From contig CADBUP010000125.1 of the NCBI GenBank assembly GCA_902797885.1, forward strand, positions 1 through 41,866: a stretch of DNA of 41,866 bases, read 5' to 3'. The position numbers were made by a program, and so were the translations under genes. Shown here piece after piece: positions 1 through 6,109 of this stretch; position 1 is the stretch's first letter; every line of letters begins with the position of its first letter. Below the pieces are notes generated by a model that saw only the letters and a list, made by a program, of their open reading frames with translations, did not search any database and was not told the origin of the DNA. This DNA is from an uncultured Ruminococcus sp. (lineage in GTDB: Bacteria; Bacillota; Clostridia; Monoglobales; Monoglobaceae).

Positions 1-50
1 AACTTTCATTTAACTTAACAAAATGATAAATAATTTGAGGAGGAACCATT

Positions 51-1523
51 ATGAAAAAAATAGATATTAACTTTATTCCGGATATTGAAAACCCGTCTCC
101 GGATTATTACTGCACCTGGCAGGCTCAACTCTATGCCACGAGTGACGGTAAACCTGCCCGTCAGAGAAAAATAATTAATGAAAAAAGTATGTTTTCAAGC
201 GCGTATCCGTATGCCTGGACATCATTTTATGAAAAAGCGAGACAAGATCTCTTTTTTGTGATGGATGACAGTTGGGATGTTCCGCCGGAAGATGACGAAA
301 GTAAATACGGAAGTCTTATTCTTGACCGTCAAAAATTCGCCTCTTTCTATAAAGATGATAATCCCGCAAATGCCTTAAAGAGCCTATGTTCCAAAGTAGA
401 GTCTCTCGGTTGGAAAGGTCTCGGCGGTTGGGTATGTGCTCAGGAATCACCGGTACTGCTTAGCGGCAGGGCATGCACCGAATACTGGATTGAGAAATTA
501 AAAGCCGCACAAGAGGCAGGTATGCGCTATTGGAAAGTTGACTGGGGCAAAAAATGCTGCAACGAAGATTTTCGCAGACAACTTTCCGAGCTTGCACACA
601 AATACACACCGGAGCTTATTGTAGAAAACGCATTTAACGCAAACTATATTTCGTTTTCCGACACATTCAGAACTTACGATGTTCCGGCAATCATGTCCAT
701 TCCTATGACTATGGAAAAGCTCGCTCTGATTTTGAAGGTTGCCGATTACACCGGCGAGGCAAAAAGTCTTGTAAATTGCGAAGATGAAGCATACGCTGCG
801 GCTGCCGGGGGATTTGCTATGGGGATAATGCGTCACCCGTATAACGGGAATCTGCCCGACGGAAGAGCCGATATGTCTTTTCCGGAGTGTCACCGCGACT
901 TAAAACGCAAGACGGAGGAGGTGCTCCGTGCCGTGCGTTGGCACAGAATTGCTCCGGCATTTGCCGCTGACAAAAACAATGTTTATATTTCCGAAAAAAT
1001 GCTGACAGATACTTGGAATTTGCAAAATTCAGATGCTGAAATTGAGCGCTGGTGGTTTGATATGGACTCAATAAAAAACTGCCTTGAAGGCAATACAATT
1101 ACCAAAACAGCTTGCTCTGCAATCAGCAGAAATATGCCATTACCGGTCATTACTCCCGATGAAAACGGAGAAATTCCGTATGTGATAGCGTCCAGAAACC
1201 CAAATGGTGCAGTATCTGTTGCATTTCTTGCACGAACAAAAAAGCGTAAATATTATACACCGCTCTGTGATGTTTTACTTGATGCTGCCGACAGCGACAC
1301 ATTCGGATTATTCGGATATTTTAAATCCGTCACGCTCAGCTTTTCAAGCGAAAAAACAAATGTTAAAATATATGCACAAAATCTTTCCGATGATTTTGCA
1401 TATGACATAACGGACCAAATACATACTGACGGAAAAAATATTACAATTCCGTTTTCGGCAGTCGCTAATCTCTGCGCTGCAAAGGATAAATCCGAGCCGG
1501 GCTTGCTTATTAAAATTATTTAG
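51..1523 (+). CDS. Putative glycoside hydrolase, alpha-galactosidase (clan D)-like TIM barrel
   Basis: This 490-residue protein probably acts on an alpha-linked glycoside. Residues 71-78 (MDDSWDVP) and 161-166 (WKVDWG) resemble the strand-end motifs of the clan D barrel (GH27/GH36). In that clan the Asp of a K-x-D motif, here Asp164, is the catalytic nucleophile. A W-K-G-L-G-G-W stretch at 121-127 fits a barrel strand, and the region after about residue 370 looks like a C-terminal beta domain. There is no signal peptide, so the enzyme should be cytoplasmic. The start is supported by a GAGGAGG ribosome binding site about 8 bases upstream. The substrate cannot be told from sequence. A catalytically divergent, family-unassigned barrel is an alternative. 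Confidence 0.7.
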   Translation: MKKIDINFIPDIENPSPDYYCTWQAQLYATSDGKPARQRKIINEKSMFSSAYPYAWTSFYEKARQDLFFVMDDSWDVPPEDDESKYGSLILDRQKFASFYKDDNPANALKSLCSKVESLGWKGLGGWVCAQESPVLLSGRACTEYWIEKLKAAQEAGMRYWKVDWGKKCCNEDFRRQLSELAHKYTPELIVENAFNANYISFSDTFRTYDVPAIMSIPMTMEKLALILKVADYTGEAKSLVNCEDEAYAAAAGGFAMGIMRHPYNGNLPDGRADMSFPECHRDLKRKTEEVLRAVRWHRIAPAFAADKNNVYISEKMLTDTWNLQNSDAEIERWWFDMDSIKNCLEGNTITKTACSAISRNMPLPVITPDENGEIPYVIASRNPNGAVSVAFLARTKKRKYYTPLCDVLLDAADSDTFGLFGYFKSVTLSFSSEKTNVKIYAQNLSDDFAYDITDQIHTDGKNITIPFSAVANLCAAKDKSEPGLLIKII

Positions 1524-1720
1524 CTCAAAATCAGATATCTGAAAACAAGGTCATAATCCACATAAGAAAATCCGGACAAAAACTCCGGATTTTCTTGTCT
1601 TTTACTCGTACGGTATATAATTGCCGCAACATCATCTCTTGTTATACAGCCTTGCCTAAAATATGGCAATGCAATTTTGCGACTTAATATATAGACGAAG
1701 CGATTTCTTACTAAATTCAA
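1520..1720 (-). pseudogene. Possible remnant of an S-layer-homology (SLH) domain gene
   Basis: A 66-codon minus-strand reading frame contains C-I-T-R-D-D-V-A-A-I-I-Y-R followed after about 15 residues by G-F-S-Y-V-D-Y-D. This resembles the end of one SLH repeat (I-T-R-A-E-F-A-x-x-L-Y-R) followed by the F-x-D-V start of the next. It has no convincing ribosome binding site, is far too short for an SLH protein, and the terminator hairpin at 1564-1596 lies inside it. It may be a decayed fragment or a chance ORF. Confidence 0.25.
1564..1596 (+). terminator. Intrinsic terminator after the glycosidase gene
   Basis: A perfect 13-bp inverted repeat (arms 1564-1576 and 1584-1596) encloses a 7-base loop, CAAAAAC. 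T-rich sequence follows. It lies 40 bases past the glycosidase stop. The outer A/T-rich bases of the stem could also let it work for transcription arriving from the minus strand. Confidence 0.7.
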
Positions 1721-1744
1721 ACTCGATTTTTTGAATAAAACTAA

Positions 1745-2521
1745 CTATTTAGATTTTCGTGCAATAAAGAACAGTCTTGGAAATCTGAATATTATTTCGC
1801 CGTTTTTCTGCACCGGATAGGTGTTTTTCAAGCATTGCATAAAATCGCACAAATAAGCTTTTTGGTCGCTGGCAGATAACTGTTCCAAATACGGTCTTAA
1901 TCCTGTTCCCTTATACCATTCTACAATGCTTTCATACGATGGCATAGAGTGTAAATATGTCGTTTCCCAAATTCTGAAATTATCCGTGAGTTCCGATAAA
2001 ACATCGTAATACTCGCTTTCCGAAAGATTATTATACGCTCTTTTAACACGCAGCTTGTTATTCCATTTCTCAGAGTTCGACAGTGATTTCATGATACTGT
2101 GAACAGGATGCTTTGATTGCTGCGGTATTTGAACGGCAAGTATTCCGCCGACATTCAATAAAGAAAACAAATCTTTCAACAGCTTACAGTGATTTGGAAT
2201 CCACTGAATACAAGCATTTGAAAACACAACATCATACCGATTTTTTATACTGTCAATTTCCTTTTCCGCATCAAGCTTTATAAACTCAATACCCGGATTA
2301 TCCTTTTTTGCGGTTGCAAGCATATCAGCGGAATTATCGGCACCCGTTATCTTAGCACACGGAAATTTCTTTGCTAAAACAGCTGTGCTGTTTCCTATTC
2401 CGCACCCAATATCCAATACAGAATTAACATTTTCGCCTTCTATCGAATTTGCTAAATCAATAGCCGATATTGTTCGTTCTTGTTTAAATTTACTGTACTG
2501 CGCTGCGCTCCAATCGGACAT
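1745..2521 (-). CDS. Class I SAM-dependent methyltransferase, trans-aconitate 2-methyltransferase-like
   Basis: This 258-residue cytoplasmic protein is a Rossmann-fold methyltransferase. SAM-binding motif I is V-L-D-I-G-C-G-I-G at residues 35-43. An acidic residue follows strand 2 (T-G-A-D-N-S, about 59-64), and a motif with the order S-N-A-C-I-Q-W-I-P-N sits at 101-110. The Q/D-W-I-P-N signature and the overall length are typical of the Tam family, which methylates trans-aconitate. Many Firmicutes relatives with this signature have other or unknown substrates. The ATG is preceded by GAGGTG on the minus strand. It is convergent with the glycosidase gene and divergent from the mobile-element remnants. 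Confidence 0.8.
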   Translation of the reverse strand: MSDWSAAQYSKFKQERTISAIDLANSIEGENVNSVLDIGCGIGNSTAVLAKKFPCAKITGADNSADMLATAKKDNPGIEFIKLDAEKEIDSIKNRYDVVFSNACIQWIPNHCKLLKDLFSLLNVGGILAVQIPQQSKHPVHSIMKSLSNSEKWNNKLRVKRAYNNLSESEYYDVLSELTDNFRIWETTYLHSMPSYESIVEWYKGTGLRPYLEQLSASDQKAYLCDFMQCLKNTYPVQKNGEIIFRFPRLFFIARKSK

Positions 2522-2604
2522 ATTGGCACCTCGTTTCTTACATTTTTAGTTTAGGATATTATTCCACTTGTAAAATCATATTTTCACTCTCCGCGGTATC
2601 CGTT

Positions 2605-2706
2605 TTTATTATACAACTTTCACTTTCTCACTTTTCACTATTACTTTTCACTTTCCAAAAAATCGACACATAAAATGCAAGTGAATAGTGAAGGTTGTAT
2701 AATAAA
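2605..2706. repeat. 102-base imperfect palindrome, MITE-like
   Basis: The left arm 2605-2624 and the right arm 2687-2706 are inverted copies over 20 bases with one mismatch. A second, inner pairing is possible between 2634-2642 and 2684-2692. The interior holds several TTCAC-type short repeats. The element lies between the methyltransferase promoter region and the truncated ISL3 transposase. It could be a miniature inverted-repeat element or a structured transcript. No flanking target duplication was recognised. Confidence 0.5.
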
Positions 2707-2788
2707 TGTTGGGGTAAGAAAAAAAGAATAGAACATATTAAAAAAATCCTGTAAAATATAGTTGACAAAAAAATTAAGGAGTTTTAAT

Positions 2789-3612
2789 ATGTTCTATGTT
2801 AATAATTATACAGAAAATTTAATCGGTTTGCAAGGGATAATTGTTAAAAATGTCGTTCCATCCGAAAATTCTTTAGACATTTCTATCGAAATGAAACACT
2901 GTGAGCACAGATGCCCTTGCTGCGGTTTTGCTACAAAAAGCGTTCATGACTATCGTTATCAAAAGATTAAGGATATTTCCGCTTTTGGAAAAAATGTAAA
3001 TTTGATTTATCGCAAGAGAAGATATGTTTGCCCAAGCTGCAAAAAAAGATTTTCTGAAAACCATCCGTTTGTGCCAAGATACTACCGAATGACAAGTAGA
3101 TTAATTGAAAATATTTTATCAATGTTATCTGAACCGTATTCATTTACATCCGTGGCTAAATTAAATAATATATCTGTTTCTACCGCAATCAGAATTTTTG
3201 ACTTGATAAACTATTCTCAACCGACAAAGCCTCCGGAGGCTTTGGCTATTGATGAATTCAAAGGAAACACAGGAAAAGAAAAATATCAATGTATTTTAAC
3301 CGATCCTTTACGAAAACAGATAGTTGATATATTACCGTCGCGTAATTCGGTTGAACTTACGCACTACTTTTCAAAGTGGAACCGAGAGGAGCGCCATAAG
3401 GTCAAATATTTTGTTTCGGATATGTGGAAACCTTACGCAGAGCTCGCAAATACTTTCTTTAAAGAAAGTATACAGTTTGTAGATAAATACCATTATATAA
3501 GACAGGCGATATGGGCGTTTGAAGCAGTACAAAAACGAGTGCAAACAAAATACAGTAAACAATACCGTCTTGCATTTAAGCATTCCAAAAGAATACTTAT
3601 GAAAAGGTTTGA
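2789..3612 (+). pseudogene. ISL3-family transposase, 3'-truncated
   Basis: The first 274 residues match an ISL3-type DDE transposase. An N-terminal zinc-binding region has Cys at 38, 42, 44 and 45 and C-P-S-C at 81-84. A helix-turn-helix-like stretch sits near 118-140. Two catalytic acidic residues are visible, Asp155 (A-I-D-E-F) and Asp211 (V-S-D-M-W-K-P-Y). ISL3 enzymes are usually about 400 residues, and the region carrying the final Glu is missing. After about 3612 the frame stays open to 3898 only by reading antisense through amidoligase sequence. The start is ATG 2789 with AAGGAG upstream; an upstream TTG at 2762 lacks a site. The fragment should be inactive. Confidence 0.85.
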
Positions 3613-4250
3613 TAACAAAGTCCGACCACGACATTCCCTCCAGCTCTCTGTCAGAAAGTTTAATCGCAAGATTACAGATTTCATCCACCAGCTGGAGCGT
3701 TGCAAGGAATGTTTTGTATCTGAGCGTTCCCCGAAAAATTCTGAATTCAATCGTCGAATAATTTTCAAGGTTTATCGCCACATATCTGCCGCAATGCTTG
3801 GCTTTTGCGTTCTTATATGTGTCCTTTGCGGTGGTCGAAATTCCGTAACGGCTCGCCCATCGGTTCATATTCGCCTCGGTTCGGCGCGAGAATTTTAACA
3901 GTTCGTTCCAATGCATCTCCACAAAGTGGACTATGCGTGAAATTGAATCTTCCTGCGTATCATAGTCGTTCCCGAAAGCCTTGCGATTGACGTGAATGTG
4001 CAGTCCGCAGGTCTGCGTTTGATGCGAACGATAGTCAAGCGACAGCGCCATATCCATTACGCCGCTCCAGTTCATTGTGTTTGTGTGATATTCAAGCGTC
4101 ATCGGATGCGCTACAAGCTCAAAACCGTCATCAATTGAACCGTCGTGCTTTGCATACAAGTGTAAGTTATGCGCATTCGCGGTGTTTAAAATTTCTTCCG
4201 CATAATCTCCGCCTTTGTCAATTTCAAGCTCCACCCCATAAAACAAATTA
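3612..4250 (-). pseudogene. Amidoligase-family gene fragment, truncated at both ends
   Basis: About 213 minus-strand codons encode a typical amidoligase-enzyme core: F-Y-G-V-E-L-E-I-D near the start, H-D-G-S-I-D-D-G-F-E-L-V about 30 residues later, then C-G-L-H-I-H-V and E-F-R-I-F-R-G-T. Amidoligases are relatives of glutamine synthetase/GCS-type ligases and are often encoded on mobile elements. The apparent GTG start at 4270 lies in antisense primase sequence and has no ribosome binding site. The C-terminal frame runs on into antisense transposase. The piece therefore appears to be an internal fragment inverted between two other broken genes. Confidence 0.75.
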
Positions 4251-4574
4251 GCATGGCTTATTGAAGGCACAGTAAAGTATTACACAAACAAGCTGCTTCC
4301 GACCGAAGAAATGCTTCTGATTAAGCAGCGGTTTATGCAAAGTGAAAATTCTATTTTAAGATTTTCCGAAGCCTGCATTTATAAAACAAACTGCGATAAG
4401 GACTTTGTTTCTTCACGCAGCTTATATGAATGCTATCTGGAATTTTGTAATCAGAACGGGTTTGATGAGATTGGAAGCACACTTTTCTTTAAATCTGAAG
4501 TTATATCAGGTTTAAAGCGGCACAGAACGTCAAAGGAGAGAGGGTACAGCGGAATACAATTAATTCAAAAGTAA
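4251..4574 (+). pseudogene. C-terminal fragment of a P4-type phage/plasmid primase
   Basis: The plus-strand frame opens just after 4241. It reads as the tail of a D5/P4-family primase-helicase: A-W-L-I-E-G-T near the start, a helical stretch, then S-S-R-S-L-Y-E-C-Y-L-E-F-C, and a basic end with G-I-Q-L-I. Full-length proteins carry an N-terminal primase and a central SF3 helicase, neither of which is present. The ATG at 4311 opens an 87-residue frame but lies inside the conserved region and has no good ribosome binding site. This is a broken replication gene from an integrated element. Confidence 0.65.
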
Positions 4575-4659
4575 AAACAGATAGATTCAAGCATATATTA
4601 TATTTTTAGTCAAAGGTGTTTATAATATAAATATTATTCTCAGAGAGGCGGTGAACACT

Positions 4660-4824
4660 TTGAGCAAAGATAATATGAATAGTGATGTTGAAAAACATCG
4701 CGCTGCGGCTGAAATTTGGTTGAATTACTTTAATGAATATTTGTTTAAAAACAATATTATATCAGAGAGAAGTATGAGAAAAATGCGTAATCTTATACTC
4801 ACAAGTGTTCACCATAAAAGCTAA
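4660..4824 (+). CDS. Small conserved mobile-element protein (54 residues), function unknown
   Basis: A TTG start at 4660 gives a 54-residue charged, helical protein. Its centre, with A-A-E-I-W-L-N-Y-F-N and then I-I-S-E-R-S-M-R-K-M-R, resembles small proteins I associate with integrated elements of Clostridia, often near site-specific recombinases. A GAGAGG sequence at 4643-4648 is well spaced for the TTG; an in-frame ATG at 4675 is the alternative start. A TATAAT at 4621-4626 could be its -10, but no good -35 is seen. The intrinsic terminator at 4835 ends the unit, which supports it being a real gene. No enzymatic motif is visible. Confidence 0.6.
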   Translation: MSKDNMNSDVEKHRAAAEIWLNYFNEYLFKNNIISERSMRKMRNLILTSVHHKS

Positions 4825-4834
4825 AGAGATTTAT

Positions 4835-4868
4835 GAATCCGGAACGTAACGTTTCGGGTTCATTTTTT
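4835..4868 (+). terminator. Intrinsic terminator after the 54-residue gene
   Basis: A 12-bp stem (4835-4846 with 4850-4861) contains two G-T wobbles and a 3-base TAA loop. It is followed by ATTTTTT. Confidence 0.8.
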
Positions 4869-4881
4869 GAGGCAAAAAGTA

Positions 4882-4959
4882 ATGTATGGAATATATGACA
4901 CGATGACAGCAATGACACTTATTTTAATTGTAATACTTATGGGATATATTATCATTTGA
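4882..4959 (+). CDS. 25-residue hydrophobic peptide, holin-like/type I toxin-like candidate
   Basis: An ATG at 4882 with GAGG about 10 bases upstream opens a 25-codon frame. It has a short polar start (M-Y-G-I-Y-D-T-M) followed by T-L-I-L-I-V-I-L-M-G-Y-I-I-I, a single membrane-spanning stretch. Size and layout resemble small holin-like toxins of Firmicutes (the Hol-Tox type), but this is a resemblance only. The coding part 4894-4932 is repeated at 5949-5987, where the downstream frame has shifted. It starts right after a terminator, so its own promoter is unclear. Confidence 0.35.
   Translation: MYGIYDTMTAMTLILIVILMGYIII
4894..4932 (+). repeat. Direct repeat copy 1, flanking the toxin-antitoxin pair
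   Basis: This 39-base sequence recurs at 5949-5987 with 37 identities, exactly 1055 bases downstream. Weaker similarity, requiring one gap, continues for about 25 bases further. The two copies bracket the antitoxin and zeta-like genes. Confidence 0.85.
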
Positions 4960-4970
4960 AAAGCTTGTTT

Positions 4971-5002
4971 TGTGCATATAACATTTAAATTATGTGCATA
5001 TA
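4971..5002 (+). repeat. Pair of TGTGCATATA direct repeats upstream of the antitoxin promoter
   Basis: TGTGCATATA occurs at 4971-4980 and 4993-5002, 22 bases apart, about two helical turns. The pair ends 43 bases before the -35 box at 5046. The spacing would suit a dimeric regulator or upstream binding by the antitoxin, which is an inference only. Confidence 0.4.
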
Positions 5003-5045
5003 TGTGTAAAAATGAATATAAACATCGCAAAACAGAATATATTTG

Positions 5046-5074
5046 TTGACAATTAACGTATATTGTAATATAAT
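5046..5074 (+). promoter_or_regulatory. Consensus promoter of the toxin-antitoxin pair
   Basis: TTGACA at 5046-5051, a 17-base spacer and TATAAT at 5069-5074 form a perfect housekeeping-sigma promoter. The antitoxin ATG is 33 bases beyond the -10. Confidence 0.85.
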
Positions 5075-5107
5075 AAAATAAAGATTTATAATATGGAGGT
5101 TATTGAT

Positions 5108-5350
5108 ATGGCAACGACTCGTCTAAGCTTAACGGTAGATGAAGCAACAAAAAAAGAGGCAATAGAACTCTTTGAACAATTTGGAGTGGATGCATCAACC
5201 GCGGTGAATATGTTCTTTAAAAAAGTTGTACAAACGAAAAGCATACCTTTTGATATTTCTGTTAATGATTCAAACAGAAATCTTTACTATATGAGTAATG
5301 ATGAATTTATGAATCGTATTCAAACGGCAATTGATAATCGTGACAATTAA
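5108..5350 (+). CDS. RelB/DinJ-family antitoxin
   Basis: This 80-residue protein starts A-T-T-R-L-S-L-T-V-D, the ribbon strand of a ribbon-helix-helix DNA-binding domain. The helices follow with the DinJ-like pattern E-L-F-E-Q-F-G-V-D-A-S-T-A-V-N-M-F and end in I-P-F-D. The C-terminal 25 residues are polar and probably form the toxin-binding tail. The start at ATG 5108 is chosen because GGAGG lies 8-12 bases upstream; an ATG at 5093 lacks a site. By family analogy it binds DNA and represses its own promoter at 5046-5074. The zeta-like gene begins 26 bases downstream, so the two are probably co-transcribed. Confidence 0.85.
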   Translation: MATTRLSLTVDEATKKEAIELFEQFGVDASTAVNMFFKKVVQTKSIPFDISVNDSNRNLYYMSNDEFMNRIQTAIDNRDN

Positions 5351-5376
5351 ACGGTCTAAACATAGGAGGATATGTA

Positions 5377-5940
5377 ATGAATGAGATTAGTCCGGTTGTG
5401 TTGGTTTTCGCCGGGCCAAACGGTTCCGGTAAATCAACAGTCACGAAAGGATTTGATATAATAGGCGAATATATTAATGCTGATGAAATAAAAGCAAGGA
5501 CTCATTGTTCCGATTTAGAAGCGGCGCAAAAAGCAACACTGTTAAGAGAGAATTTAGTTAAAAACAGAAAGAGCTTTACATTTGAAACCGTTCTTTCATC
5601 ACCACGAAATATCGATCTTTTAAAAAGGGCAAAGATATGCGGATATTGGATAGAAGTTGTTTTTGTTTTAACCCGCGATGTTGAGATAAATGTCGACAGA
5701 GTAAAAAACAGAGTGCGGAATGGCGGACACGATGTGCCCGAGGATAAAATAAGAAGCAGATATAAAAAATCACTGTTAAATCTATCGGAATTACTTAAAT
5801 TCGCCAACGTTGTAAATGTTATAGATAATAGTTCAGACAAAGCTGAAATGTTATTATCATTAAAAGATAACCAAATTAAAATATATAAATGCAAAAGCTG
5901 GTCAGAAGAATCAATTAAAAAACTTATTGACCCTGAATAA
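5377..5940 (+). CDS. Zeta-toxin-like P-loop kinase
   Basis: This 187-residue protein has a Walker A motif, G-P-N-G-S-G-K-S, at 13-20. N-A-D-E at 34-37 corresponds to the zeta-toxin Asp region, F-T-F-E-T-V-L-S-S at 67-75 is the typical zeta substrate-side motif, and an Arg-rich lid runs over about 108-129. Zeta toxins phosphorylate UDP-N-acetylglucosamine and so block peptidoglycan synthesis. The protein is shorter than the streptococcal zeta (about 290 residues) and resembles the compact forms common in Clostridia. AGGAGG precedes the ATG. Its partner is a RelB/DinJ-type antitoxin rather than epsilon. A non-toxic AAA-type kinase is an alternative. Confidence 0.8.
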   Translation: MNEISPVVLVFAGPNGSGKSTVTKGFDIIGEYINADEIKARTHCSDLEAAQKATLLRENLVKNRKSFTFETVLSSPRNIDLLKRAKICGYWIEVVFVLTRDVEINVDRVKNRVRNGGHDVPEDKIRSRYKKSLLNLSELLKFANVVNVIDNSSDKAEMLLSLKDNQIKIYKCKSWSEESIKKLIDPE

Positions 5941-5948
5941 AAACCGGT

Positions 5949-5987
5949 TATGACGCGATGACGGCAATGACACTTATTTTAATTGTA
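5949..5987 (+). repeat. Direct repeat copy 2, degenerate hydrophobic-peptide sequence
   Basis: This is 37/39 identical to 4894-4932. The frame corresponding to the small peptide has no start matching copy 1. After the conserved T-L-I-L-I-V it diverges into a different tail ending near 6052, so this copy looks decayed. It begins 8 bases after the zeta-like stop codon. Confidence 0.8.
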
Positions 5988-6046
5988 TTATATAGGGCAT
6001 ATAATAACAATGAATTTAATGTCATTGCTATCATTTTTATTTTTTC

Positions 6047-6075
6047 TTGACTTTTAACTTAGCTTGATATATAAT
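6047..6075 (+). promoter_or_regulatory. Promoter of the serine recombinase gene
   Basis: TTGACT at 6047-6052, a 17-base spacer and TATAAT at 6070-6075 lie 35 bases before the recombinase ATG. Confidence 0.8.
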
Positions 6076-6109
6076 GATGATACAATGAAATTAAAAGGGA
6101 GCGGCAAGT

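Noticed and set aside
3613-3898. Apparent C-terminal extension of the ISL3 transposase
   Set aside because: These codons are antisense to amidoligase sequence whose own frame is conserved, so the extension is not transposase.
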